In this document: positions 44,818-53,485 of the stretch, piece after piece | Layout: each line of letters opens with the position of its first letter | How positions within the stretch are numbered: position 1 is the first letter of the stretch | Assembly (NCBI GenBank): GCA_025057995.1 | Contig: JANXEW010000007.1 | Location: forward strand, 1-64,000 | DNA length: 64,000 bases | Direction of reading: 5' to 3' | DNA from: Thermofilaceae archaeon | Lineage (GTDB): Archaea; Thermoproteota; Thermoprotei; Thermofilales; Thermofilaceae | Made by a program: the position numbers and the translations under genes | The notes under the pieces: generated by a model | What the model saw: the letters and a program-made list of their open reading frames with translations, nothing else | Database searches by the model: none | What the model was told of the DNA's origin: nothing

Positions 44818-44911
44818 TCATTACTGTTAACTTCTGCTCTCAATTAAGTTTCTTCTCCTCTTTCCGCAACTATAGTACACGCAAAACTTAAGTTCAGTAG
44901 TTTGATGAGCT

Positions 44912-45253
44912 TTGTCTGTGAGTACTGTAATGCACAGGAACATAGGTATCCCCTGGATTAAGCCTCCGGAAAAGGTCTGCGACGATCCGCTATGTCCATG
45001 GCATGGTAGCTTACCGGTACGCGGAATGTTGATGGAAGTTACTGTTGAAAGGTTGAAAATGAATCGCACTGCTGTCGTTATACACGAGTATTTGCATGAG
45101 ACTGCTAAGTACTTAAGATTCATGCGAAGACGGAAGAGAAATCACGTAAGGGTACCCCCCTGTATAGAGGTTAAGCCAGGCGATAGGGTGATCATTGGTG
45201 AAACGAGACCGCTAGCCAAGTCGGTGTCGTTTGTTGTTCTAGGTAAAGTCTAG
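44912..45253 (+). CDS. rps17: 30S ribosomal protein S17
   Basis: The 113-residue OB-fold protein matches archaeal S17: MHRNIGIPWIKPPEKVCDDP, CPWHGSLPVRGMLMEVTV, KYLRFMRRRKRNHVRVPPC and GDRVIIGETRPLAKSVSFVV. ATG 44930 is an alternative start that removes six residues. It follows Rpp29 after about 95 bases and precedes L14. Confidence 0.94.
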   Translation: MSVSTVMHRNIGIPWIKPPEKVCDDPLCPWHGSLPVRGMLMEVTVERLKMNRTAVVIHEYLHETAKYLRFMRRRKRNHVRVPPCIEVKPGDRVIIGETRPLAKSVSFVVLGKV

Positions 45254-45311
45254 ATGCTTGAATCGCTCGGTTTATAAGTCATTAACAACTAACCCGCTTA
45301 GGTGAGTGAAT

Positions 45312-45737
45312 ATGGCCAAGCGTGGAGCTAAGGTTACCGGTGTCTCGTATAGGTTTCATAAAACACCTGGAGTGTTCATGGAAAGTTTGGTTAAGGTATC
45401 TGACAATTCGGGTGCTAGACTAGCTAAAGTTGTAGGAGTCCTAAATATTAAAACAACATGGAGGAAGATTTCAGGAGCAACTGTAGGAGACATAGTCGTG
45501 GTATCTATTCGTGAAGGTAAACCCGATCTCAGGAAGCAAATAATGCATGGTATAGTAATAAGGCAGCGCCGACCATATAGAAGACCGGATGGCACGTGGA
45601 TAGCATTCGAGGATAACGCGATTGCTCTCATAACTCCAGAGGGTGACCCTAAAGGTAGCGAGATACATGGACCTGTGGCTAGGGAGGCTATCGAACGGCA
45701 TCCGCGAATTGCGACGATGGTTACAATGGTTGTATAG
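45312..45737 (+). CDS. rpl14: 50S ribosomal protein L14
   Basis: The protein (141 residues from ATG 45312) has [60 protein letters not shown] and [20 protein letters not shown]. It is the last gene of the operon. L24, S4e and L5, which normally follow, are missing, and the next gene runs in the opposite direction. Confidence 0.96.
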   Translation: MAKRGAKVTGVSYRFHKTPGVFMESLVKVSDNSGARLAKVVGVLNIKTTWRKISGATVGDIVVVSIREGKPDLRKQIMHGIVIRQRRPYRRPDGTWIAFEDNAIALITPEGDPKGSEIHGPVAREAIERHPRIATMVTMVV

Positions 45738-45775
45738 TTTGTAAACAACAGAAGAAGCTTTAAAAAAGGCTAGCC

Positions 45776-45793
45776 CCTCTAAAGAGGATTTTT
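45776..45793 (+). terminator. Possible hairpin plus T run between convergent genes
   Basis: CCTCT-AA-AGAGG is followed by ATTTTT directly after the L14 operon and before the convergent nuclease gene. Archaeal termination mainly needs the T run, so the hairpin may be incidental. Confidence 0.35.
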
Positions 45794-45805
45794 AGACGTA
45801 TAGCC

Positions 45806-46486
45806 TTATAACAGTCGGGGGAATTTAACGGTGAAGGAACAGATATCCTCCTCATATGCATCAAGTTCATTTAAAAACTCAGATAATTTATTGATAGGTA
45901 CTATCGGTACCCCTTCGTGTAGCTTAAATGGACTTTCATGAATGTTGACGAGGACAGGAATTATACGAGCTTCGCTCCAACCTTTTACCTCAGATTGGAG
46001 AAGCCTTAATGTCCATAAGGCTCCTGAAAGAGCGACGCCTCGTTCTCTTTGCAGTAGAGCAGCTTTCCTTATGCCGCCCCCCCTCAATCGGGTCCAACGC
46101 TTACAGTCGATTATTAACACTCGTGGTTTACTGAAGGCTAAAACATCTACTTCATAACGTGCATCATGGTTTTTGAAACGAAAGTTTGTTAAAGTTCGAT
46201 ATCCATTTCTTTCTAAAATCCGAGCGCAAAGCTTCTCAAAGTCCTTCCATCCACTTCTAAAGGCTAGCTCGAGAATATTAAACCCCATTTCCCAGCTTTT
46301 CAAAATAAGTTCAGCTTTGTCTACTACTACCACCCTACCATCCTTCACTTCCAGGGGGAGATTACACATAATCTCTAAGAGAAGGTTTAGCTTGATCTTG
46401 GATTCAAGTTGTAAAGCATCTAGATCGACGTTTCCTTGTGCAAGTAGCCTTTCTATTACCGTTAACATTTTTTCCTCCACTGACAT
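45806..46486 (-). CDS. Restriction-endonuclease-like (PD-(D/E)XK) protein
   Basis: The 226-residue protein has an N-terminal winged-helix-like part, then a nuclease core. The core helix is WKDFEKLCARILERNGY with its glutamate, followed by YEVDVLAFSKPRVLIIDCKRW with the D...DxK catalytic pattern (about residues 110-130). It resembles archaeal Mrr-like or Holliday-junction-resolvase-type nucleases. No methyltransferase is adjacent, so a housekeeping DNA repair role is as likely as restriction. It converges on L14. Confidence 0.82.
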   Translation of the reverse strand: MSVEEKMLTVIERLLAQGNVDLDALQLESKIKLNLLLEIMCNLPLEVKDGRVVVVDKAELILKSWEMGFNILELAFRSGWKDFEKLCARILERNGYRTLTNFRFKNHDARYEVDVLAFSKPRVLIIDCKRWTRLRGGGIRKAALLQRERGVALSGALWTLRLLQSEVKGWSEARIIPVLVNIHESPFKLHEGVPIVPINKLSEFLNELDAYEEDICSFTVKFPRLL

Positions 46487-46589
46487 AGACAGGAACTCTC
46501 ACGTACTCAAACCTAAAACATTTCTATGCCTAAACAAGTGAGATATATAGCGTAATATTTAAACCCCCTTACGATACAGCATCAGAGCG

Positions 46590-46699
46590 TGGGCCCGTGG
46601 CGTAGTTCGGTGGCGCATCCGGCTGATAACTAACCATTTATAAAATAATGGTAAAAGTTAGAAACCGGAAGGTCCCGGGTTCAAATCCCGGCGGGCCCA
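46590..46699 (+). tRNA. tRNA-Ile (GAT) with intron and an extra G before the anticodon loop
   Basis: Acceptor GGGCCCG/CGGGCCC, discriminator A. The D arm is GCGT/GCGC and the T arm is CCGGG-TTCAAAT-CCCGG. A 35-nt intron (46629-46663) at 37/38 has helix CTGA/TTAG with bulges TAA and AAA, giving CTGATA plus A and anticodon GAT. The stem reads TCCGG, then one further G before CTGATA, against CCGGA on the 3' side, so one base is left over. It may be a real bulge or a sequencing slip. Confidence 0.88.
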
Positions 46700-46764
46700 T
46701 TAATCTTAACCGCTACTAATAGTTACTTTATGATAACAGCTTTAATATAAAATTTAAAATTAAT

Positions 46765-47757
46765 TTAATCAAGCTTACTTCTAAAAACCTCACATACTCT
46801 TTTTACGAATAAATCTCCAACAGCTGATGGTATGCGCAAAGCTGCGGCTTTAAATAATCCACCCCCGCTCCCACCCAGTTCTAAAACTATAGGCACAAGC
46901 TCGGAGAGGATGTTAAACTCAATTCTCGGCGGTACGCGACAGGTTGCAACAGCTTCTCTAGGATTAGGTGAAAAAACTACCAGAGTGACTTTTCCTTTTT
47001 TTCGCGCGATGTATGAGGCTATATGTCCTGCTAATCCGCTAAGTCTCATCCCTCGAGCATCTATGATGATTCCTCTTTCCACTTCGAGAATAATCCGCTC
47101 TTTTATTCCATCGAGTTTACTCAAAAGTTCTTTCTCGAATTCTTCAGCTTTGAGAGCTACCTCATCAGTTATTAACCTTTTATCTTCAATCCACATCTTA
47201 ACCAAACGTGTTTTAAAATCGTCTTTTGATGAAGGTGCACTAATCGCTGCTACAAGTCTATCAGTTAGAATGGACAATCCTTCATCATCTACATAAACAC
47301 TATCCGCTATCTCCCCCATCTTAGCCAGTCTAGTAAAAAATTTAGGATCTTCGGTAAGATGGGCGAACATCTCTCGTGCTATCGTAGACGAACACCCCTC
47401 ATTTGTATAAAGTAAAGAGACACCATTTCTAGCTAAATGGGAAGCTAATTTTATTGTATTTACATGGTGATCAATCCATAAGATTCTACAATTTTTAGAA
47501 GTCAGTGTTTTTACACTATCTGCGATCGTACTCCATATCGTTTCATCGATACCGAGATCAGTTATAACTAAGATACGTACTGATAAAGTGCTAAGCTTTA
47601 ACAGTACACGATTTAGCGTGTAAGGTTGTGACAATATAATTTCAGGATTATAGATGCCCATAACGTTACGGAGGGCAGCCATTATCACTGCTGCTGAAGC
47701 TAGACCATCTAAATCGCTGTGAGCAACGACAAAGCTCATCTCTTCAATCGAGGTCAC
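46765..47757 (-). CDS. DHH-family phosphoesterase-like protein
   Basis: The 330-residue protein has the DHH motifs VVAHSDLDGLASAA, VITDLGID, WIDHHVNT and a C-terminal DHHA1-like end (LELGGSGGGLFKAAALRIP). Compared with the first DHH protein of the window (16152-17228), the DHHA1 loop reads GGSGGG instead of GGGHDMAG, so the substrate-site histidine is missing. Archaeal relatives include GAN and other RecJ-like nucleases. It is on the minus strand between tRNA-Ile and a topoisomerase gene. Confidence 0.84.
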   Translation of the reverse strand: MTSIEEMSFVVAHSDLDGLASAAVIMAALRNVMGIYNPEIILSQPYTLNRVLLKLSTLSVRILVITDLGIDETIWSTIADSVKTLTSKNCRILWIDHHVNTIKLASHLARNGVSLLYTNEGCSSTIAREMFAHLTEDPKFFTRLAKMGEIADSVYVDDEGLSILTDRLVAAISAPSSKDDFKTRLVKMWIEDKRLITDEVALKAEEFEKELLSKLDGIKERIILEVERGIIIDARGMRLSGLAGHIASYIARKKGKVTLVVFSPNPREAVATCRVPPRIEFNILSELVPIVLELGGSGGGLFKAAALRIPSAVGDLFVKRVCEVFRSKLD

Positions 47758-47958
47758 TCCTAGCGTATTTAAACATCCCCCACTATAAACCTTTCAAATA
47801 TTACTAAAAAATAGTTAATAAAAAATATTATACTTAAAAAGCATGATAAAGTCTCCTTTATATTATATTTATTTAATGATTTATTGATTTGATATTTTAT
47901 ATCGAGTTGAACTCGAGATTTTAAACTACAAGATTATCTAAAAATTGTAAGTACTAAG

Positions 47959-49806
47959 TTAAGAATGATTTTTCTCTCTTTGCCCATAAACAACCATTGT
48001 GGCCTCAAGAAGTATTGGGACTACTTGCTCCTCAGCCTCTTTGATTCTCTTTAAATATCCCATGAACTCTCTCTTTACTTCCTCCACCACATCGTCGGGA
48101 TCTCTTAAACCCTCAGCTATTGTTTTTAGTGAAGCTTCCATTCGACCCCGGACTTCCGGTGATATAGCTTCAGGAGCAACTTTTTCCAATGCTTTGATTA
48201 AAGCTCGTCCTAAGGGGGTAGGAATACACTGTCTTTTCGTTATTTCAAAATATCTACGGATCAAATTGGTATGAATGTGCTCTTGCATGGTAGCATCTGT
48301 GCCAATACCGTAACGTTTCATAAGCTTCAGTAGTTCAGCTTCACTTATGTAAGGCGGTGGTTTAGTCTCCAACTCTACAGCTTTTACATCGAGGATTTCA
48401 GCTTTTGCCCCCTTAGTTACATGGGGTAAAATTTCCTCGTGTGGTTTCTCAAAGGGGTAAAGGAGTGTGTATCCTGGATCTATTATTTTTAAACCATTAG
48501 CTACTAACTTTAGGCCAGCAACTTCTGCTTCAATCTTCTGCATCTCTAGCTTCATAGGAGGGCTTAGAGTGGCGAGAAAGTGTCTAACTATTAAATCATA
48601 AAGCTTCCATCCATCTATCCCAAAGCGCTTCACTATGGTCTCGCTACTTGCACACTTGAGTGGGTAAATAGGCGGGTGGGCCCCGTCATCTTCTCTCCCT
48701 TGTCTTACGCGTAGCTTAGGGGCTGATAATATCATGTCGCGAACGTGAGCTCCTATCTCCTCATGATCCTTGAACATAGCAGCTATCGAGCGTAAATTTA
48801 GCGTAGGGGGATAAATCGTCGTGTCGGTTCTCGGGTATGAAATCAAACCTTCCTGGTAAAGATCCTCGGCAAGATCCATAGCTCGTTTAGACCTTATGTT
48901 CAGAAACCTGCTGGCCCGTCTCTCCATTTCCACCGTAGCTAGTGGTTCCGGAGGTTCTACAAGACGTTCGGTATAGTCAGCTTCAATTATCGTAGCTGAG
49001 TGTAGTTTACGAATGATATCCGCGTAAGCTGCAGCCTCCTCCTTTTTCTCGAACTTTTTCTCACTTTTTACTCTGAAAGTACAGTTGTCATATTTTATAG
49101 TTGAAACTATTTGATAGTATTTTTTCTTTTGAAACGTCTCTCTTTCTATTGCTCTCTTCACCACAAGGTAAAGCACAGGTGTTTGACAGGGACCATAGCT
49201 TAGGAACCTTCCCCGAGGTAGCCCCCCGTCACCTTTCTCCACCATTAAGGTAAGGGTTCGTGTGAAAGCGGCTCCTATTGTTAGGTCAAGAATCATTCTC
49301 GCAAACACTTTATTGGCGAGATTTGTGTTGAGAGTCCTCAATTGTTGTAAAGCGTTCACGAGATCTCTCTTAGTCACTGCCGTGAACCAAGCCCTGTGGA
49401 ACACGAGTTTGGGATTAGCTTTCTTCATAACTTCCACAACTTCATGAGCTATGGCTTCGCCTTCAACATCAGCATCCAATGCTAAAATGACTGTAGTCGT
49501 TGACCGGGCAAGTTGTTGCAAGACTTTCACATACTTTAACATACCTTCTCTGAACACTTTTATTGGTTTCAGATTGAAAAGTTCTAAAGGGTCTATGCGA
49601 TGCCAGCTATTGTATTGTGGTGGAAAATCAAAGTCTATCAAGTGTCCTTGCACACCTACGGATGCCAATAAGCCGCCGTCCTGCTTAAACACGTACACAC
49701 GAACGCCTGACACAGTTAGTAGGCTGTAACGTCCTTCAGCTAAGTATGCGGCGAAGGCTTTCGCAACGCCGGGCTTCTCGGCTACAATGACCTTTGAGAA
49801 CCACAT
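47959..49806 (-). CDS. DNA topoisomerase type IA (topoisomerase III-like)
   Basis: The 615-residue protein has the TOPRIM domain (VAEKPGVAKAFAAYLAEG and the metal site ALDADVEGEAIAHEV). The strand-passage gate holds the catalytic tyrosine in EGLISYPRTDTTIYPP (about residue 325). RYGIGTDATMQEHIHTNLIR and TPLGRALIKAL are conserved later. No C-terminal zinc fingers are seen, as in short archaeal topoisomerase III. It relaxes negatively supercoiled DNA and resolves joined strands. Its start overlaps the PhoH-KH stop by one base. Confidence 0.93.
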   Translation of the reverse strand: MWFSKVIVAEKPGVAKAFAAYLAEGRYSLLTVSGVRVYVFKQDGGLLASVGVQGHLIDFDFPPQYNSWHRIDPLELFNLKPIKVFREGMLKYVKVLQQLARSTTTVILALDADVEGEAIAHEVVEVMKKANPKLVFHRAWFTAVTKRDLVNALQQLRTLNTNLANKVFARMILDLTIGAAFTRTLTLMVEKGDGGLPRGRFLSYGPCQTPVLYLVVKRAIERETFQKKKYYQIVSTIKYDNCTFRVKSEKKFEKKEEAAAYADIIRKLHSATIIEADYTERLVEPPEPLATVEMERRASRFLNIRSKRAMDLAEDLYQEGLISYPRTDTTIYPPTLNLRSIAAMFKDHEEIGAHVRDMILSAPKLRVRQGREDDGAHPPIYPLKCASSETIVKRFGIDGWKLYDLIVRHFLATLSPPMKLEMQKIEAEVAGLKLVANGLKIIDPGYTLLYPFEKPHEEILPHVTKGAKAEILDVKAVELETKPPPYISEAELLKLMKRYGIGTDATMQEHIHTNLIRRYFEITKRQCIPTPLGRALIKALEKVAPEAISPEVRGRMEASLKTIAEGLRDPDDVVEEVKREFMGYLKRIKEAEEQVVPILLEATMVVYGQREKNHS

Positions 49807-50942
49807 TATTTCTTTCTAACTCTTCTCTCCCTTTCTTTAGAAGATTCAATACCTTTTACTTTCACTCCTACGCCTAAAAGTCCTCGAAAGACTTCATCCA
49901 AGAATCGTACGAATATACCTCCTTGACCGACGAAAGCTCCGAAGTTCTCAGTGTCTACCTCTATTTCAAGGCTCGTTCCGATAACATCCACCTCACCTAT
50001 GTGGTGTTTTATCCAACCGATGGGGTGGATTGCTGCTATGAACTGCTTAAAGTCGAGAGAGAGCTCAATACCCCTAAGTGTAATTCCACTCTCTTTCTCT
50101 ATTTTATTTATACGTTCTCCCCCTTTACCTATCAATCGACCAAGGTAACCCTCTTTTGAAATTATTATAGCATCAGGGCTTGCTCTTATGTCGTATTTCC
50201 TCTTAAGTGATCTTAAGTCGAATACTGTGATGAGTTGCGCATCTGGGGCGTGAGCATAAATTAAATCATAGAGTTTCTTTTCTTCCTCACTCAAATCCCT
50301 CATTCGGACCTTAGCTTCAAGAGCTAACTTAAACGCACGCTTGGCACCTGGCCTGACTATATCGCGCGTTCCGAAGTCTACGATGAACGACCTCTCTTGA
50401 CCCCACAACACCTCTCGTGCAATAGTAGCTCCATTTTTGGGATGAGACGCCTGAAACACGGGATCGCCCGCTACTACTAGCTTGGAGCGATTACCGATAC
50501 GTAGGACTGCTTCAAGCACAACTTCAGGGGGAACATGCTGAGAATCGTCCAAAAATATCAGCGTGTTATCGAAGGTGCGACCGAAGAGAAAGCTGGGATC
50601 AGCGAATACTATCTTTCCTTGATCAATCATTTCTTTTACATTACTCTCGCTCATGATACTGGTTGTTAGATCGAAAAAATAGGAAGAGGATATATCGAAA
50701 AAGAGATTTCCAAGCTCGACCGAGCTATAACGTTTCCCGCTATTCACGTCAACCACGGGTCTTATAATAATGAAACGGGCATATTTACCGGATTCAATAG
50801 CGTTCAAGGCGTGTGCGCATGTTAGAAAACTTTTGCCCGTCCCGCTCGGACCAAATACGCCCACCACATCTATGTCTTCACTACTAAGTGCTGCTAACAA
50901 CTGTTTTTGCTTTTCGTTGAGGGGAGTTACCTCCTTGACCAC
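49806..50942 (-). CDS. PhoH-like ATPase fused to KH domain
   Basis: The first 235 residues form a PhoH-type P-loop ATPase: Walker A VFGPSGTGKSFLTCA, FIIIRPVVDVNSGKRYSSVE, Walker B TLIFLDDSQHVPPEVV and GDPVFQASHP. The C-terminal part has a KH domain with the loop LIGKGGERINKIEKESGI (near residue 270), and a second, weaker GXXG-like stretch (FVGQGGIFVRFL). The pairing suggests an RNA-dependent ATPase, possibly a helicase. It precedes the topoisomerase gene and is probably co-transcribed. Confidence 0.88.
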   Translation of the reverse strand: MVKEVTPLNEKQKQLLAALSSEDIDVVGVFGPSGTGKSFLTCAHALNAIESGKYARFIIIRPVVDVNSGKRYSSVELGNLFFDISSSYFFDLTTSIMSESNVKEMIDQGKIVFADPSFLFGRTFDNTLIFLDDSQHVPPEVVLEAVLRIGNRSKLVVAGDPVFQASHPKNGATIAREVLWGQERSFIVDFGTRDIVRPGAKRAFKLALEAKVRMRDLSEEEKKLYDLIYAHAPDAQLITVFDLRSLKRKYDIRASPDAIIISKEGYLGRLIGKGGERINKIEKESGITLRGIELSLDFKQFIAAIHPIGWIKHHIGEVDVIGTSLEIEVDTENFGAFVGQGGIFVRFLDEVFRGLLGVGVKVKGIESSKERERRVRKK

Positions 50943-51320
50943 GTTTCTGGTTTTAACAGAACTCTATTTAAGACCCGCGCCTCACTTACTAGTGTTTTAG
51001 TATAGTCGGTCTCCCAAGCAAGTCTCAGCGAGTAATCGTGAAGGCGTGCATCGGACTTAACATTTCATCGCCTAGAACTTATCGTAATTACTAGGGAACA
51101 TAGAAAGCTGGATTTAGTAGAATGCCCATCGGCTCTTAACTGTCGAGTTTTTTTGGGAATGCATTAGAAAGTTTTAAACATATAGGGCCAAGATATCAAC
51201 ATCCATGAGAACTCGTTAACATATAGTGTACGTTCTTTTTAGATTCATACCATTCAACGCGTAAGCGCTAACCTTATTAAGTAATAATTGAGTAAGTTTT
51301 GCAAGGTATAGGGATAGGCT
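50943..51320. other. Intergenic region with divergent promoters
   Basis: These 378 bases separate the PhoH-KH gene from the plus-strand hypothetical. An AT-rich CTATTTAAGAC at about 50962-50974 (minus-strand TATA) suits the PhoH gene, and CTTATTAAGTAATAA at about 51271-51285 suits the next gene. I see no coding frame or RNA fold in the middle. Confidence 0.45.
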
Positions 51321-51686
51321 GTGGCAAAGCCTCATACAATAAAGGTAAAAAGTATGTTGGATTTGGCAAATGTAGCTGTAGCTGCTCAGATATCGCTAGT
51401 ACACCGGTTGAACATCGACTCTAAAAGCATCTTTTACATTCCGTTCCCCAACTATGACTCTATAGCTATATACTACTACGAAACGGAAGGACAGCCGAAG
51501 GGAAGGTATCTACTCTTTAACCGATTTACAGGCGAGGTTCAGCTTAGCGAGAATTACGTGAATGATAGCAAGTATGTTCTGATCCCTATAGTTGAGGTAG
51601 AAGAGCAAGAGGTTTTACCAAAAGAAATTTTAGATAGCTATAGTAAATCTAAAAAGAATAAATCTAAAAAACAAAAGAATAAATAA
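51321..51686 (+). CDS. Hypothetical protein with lysine-rich tail
   Basis: The 121-residue protein has a compact N-terminal domain (KPHTIKVKSMLDLANVAVAA, SKSIFYIPFPNYDSIAIYYY, RYLLFNRFTGEVQLSENY). Its tail is almost entirely Ser, Lys and Asn (SYSKSKKNKSKKQKNK). The tail suggests nucleic acid binding. I do not recognise the family. It starts at GTG with an AT-rich box about 35 bases upstream, and the tail has no hydrophobic segment. Confidence 0.65.
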   Translation: MAKPHTIKVKSMLDLANVAVAAQISLVHRLNIDSKSIFYIPFPNYDSIAIYYYETEGQPKGRYLLFNRFTGEVQLSENYVNDSKYVLIPIVEVEEQEVLPKEILDSYSKSKKNKSKKQKNK

Positions 51687-51720
51687 TACAGTATGGATCA
51701 GTTGACCAATTGATCAGTTA

Positions 51721-52437
51721 TCATATGAAGTTTTCAAGACCTCTTTTTCCAACTCGGATTAAAGTCGCTTGCTTGGTTGCTGGAAGCGCGACGTTATACA
51801 CTTGCGTGGCCCCGAGATTCGTGTACGTTTTTATGCTTTTGTGTGCATGACCATGTACTACAATTTCAACGTGTTCACGTATGATCAACCGAGTAAGTTT
51901 CAGGGACCCCATTTGACTCCAAAGTTTAACATTCTCCCCCTCTAATGTTTGACAAATGGGTGTATAATGGGTAAGTAATACCGTATGGTCACTACGTCGC
52001 TTAGCCTCTCTAAGATATTTTAGTATAATCTGTAATCGTTTTTCATAGACCTCTCTTATGTTAGGTATATGCCTCTCCTGCCAAATAGTCGGCTTATCCA
52101 AGATACCACGTGTGCCTACTATTGCTAAGGTGGTTCCCTTAAGCTCCATGTAAGCCACTTCATCGTCCAACCAATTGACGTCACTGCAGCTTTGTATCAA
52201 CTCTTTTTTCCTATCATCGTACTCTTCGTTGCCGAATACTGAAACAACCTCTCCCTTGTACATGCTGCGTATTAGGTCAACAACCATTCTAGCATGCTTC
52301 ACCTCACCCCTATCTACGATATCACCAGCGAGTAACACTACATCAGCTTTCATGAAGATATCCAGTGAGCTCCTAACGTAAGCTAAGAAGCGGGGACCAT
52401 GTACATCACTTAGAGCAGCTATAGCAAAACTTCTCAT
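51721..52437 (-). CDS. Calcineurin-like metallophosphoesterase
   Basis: The 238-residue protein has the motif series ALSDVHGPR, LAGDIVDRG, VFGNEEYDD (GNHE-like), LLTHYTP and VHGHAHKS. It lacks a signal peptide and so acts in the cytoplasm on an unknown phosphoester. It converges on the lysine-rich hypothetical gene. A TATA-like box at 52460-52469 lies about 26 bases before its ATG. Confidence 0.9.
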   Translation of the reverse strand: MRSFAIAALSDVHGPRFLAYVRSSLDIFMKADVVLLAGDIVDRGEVKHARMVVDLIRSMYKGEVVSVFGNEEYDDRKKELIQSCSDVNWLDDEVAYMELKGTTLAIVGTRGILDKPTIWQERHIPNIREVYEKRLQIILKYLREAKRRSDHTVLLTHYTPICQTLEGENVKLWSQMGSLKLTRLIIREHVEIVVHGHAHKSIKTYTNLGATQVYNVALPATKQATLIRVGKRGLENFI

Positions 52438-52459
52438 CTACAATGCAAGTCACGATCGC

Positions 52460-52469
52460 AAATATAATC
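52460..52469 (-). promoter_or_regulatory. TATA box for the metallophosphoesterase gene
   Basis: On the minus strand GGATTATATT lies about 25 bases before the ATG at 52437, consistent with a leaderless transcript. Confidence 0.45.
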
Positions 52470-53053
52470 CTCTTGCTTGACATTGTCTACAAATCCTGAT
52501 GAGTTATCGCTTACTGAAGCTTTCCACCATTGAGGGCCGTGTACTAGTAAAAAGCCGAGCTAAAACTGAAAAGTTAGAATGGTAAAATAGTATGTAAAAA
52601 GGCGGGCAAGCTTGATTCGAAGTTTTAGGAAAGAATGGAAATTTAGTCTTCTCACTTTTAACAGATGCTAAAGTTTGTTTAGGTTAACTAAAAGAAGTGT
52701 TATGAACATAACCACGAAAAGCGCGAGTTTTTATGCAACGAAAAAATCGCTTACGGCGTTACCTAGGCTGGGTTACAGGAGAGGTTGATTTAGAGAATTC
52801 TAGTAACACAAGGTGACTTCCTCTCCGTTTTTAGAAACTAGAGGTAAGACCTTCCAAAAGTTAAGGTGTTCAGCGATAATAAAGCCTATCTCTATGTGCC
52901 ATGAGTCGTAGGGCTCTTCTAGTCTTCAACCCTATTTGCTCTTGACGTTTTGTTCCACTCATTTGCAGCCATACTCTAGACATTATACACTCTCGCGAAA
53001 AATAATTCTAAAGGGAGGTCAACGGTTATAAGCCCCCTCGGCGGAAAAAACCT
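52470..53053. other. Intergenic region without gene
   Basis: These 580 bases hold no credible open frame. A TGATGA...CTGA pair at 52497-52517 resembles half of a C/D box RNA but lacks a second half. The last 60 bases (GGGAGGTCAACGGTTATAAGCC) contain a TTATAAG TATA box for the gene at 53054. Confidence 0.45.
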
Positions 53054-53473
53054 ATGGATGGTTTAACTCAGACGGAACGTATAATAGTTGCCGAGTATGT
53101 TTCGCGTTTTCCTCCCCCCAAAGCTAAGGAATTAGCTGCTGAGCTCGGAGTATCTGTAAAAACTGTTTACAAGGCTCTCTACAAGTATAGGAAGATGAAA
53201 AGGGATGACCCCCGAGCAAACACGGATCTCAAAGGTTTCTATTCGAGAGAAGAAGAAAATATTCAAATGAAAGAGATTTTGCAAGCTCTTTATACGTTAA
53301 AATTATCTATAGATCAGTTGAATAACACATTAAAAAACCTAATAAATGTAATTTCTGATTTACAGCGAGAGAAAGAGACGCTAACATCCTCAAAAAGCAT
53401 TCTACCTAGTTTTGTAGAAGATAATCCATGGCTTGAGGTCGTTAGCAGGTTAAACGAATCTAGTAATGGATAA
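53054..53473 (+). CDS. HTH protein with C-terminal coiled coil
   Basis: The 139-residue protein has an N-terminal helix-turn-helix (AKELAAELGVSVKTVYKALY, residues 22-41) and a basic linker (KYRKMKRDD). A coiled-coil stretch (residues 70-115, leucine-rich: LYTLKLSIDQLNNTLKNLI) follows. It should be a small dimeric DNA-binding protein, possibly a chromatin or regulatory factor. It converges on the flavoprotein-like gene with 12 bases between. Confidence 0.75.
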   Translation: MDGLTQTERIIVAEYVSRFPPPKAKELAAELGVSVKTVYKALYKYRKMKRDDPRANTDLKGFYSREEENIQMKEILQALYTLKLSIDQLNNTLKNLINVISDLQREKETLTSSKSILPSFVEDNPWLEVVSRLNESSNG

Positions 53474-53485
53474 GTAAGAAGCTTA

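Noticed and set aside
52497-52517. TGATGA followed 11 bases later by CTGA, resembling a C box and D' box of a C/D guide RNA
   Set aside because: No second C'/D pair at the right distance. The nearby TATA box is better explained by the metallophosphoesterase gene on the other strand.
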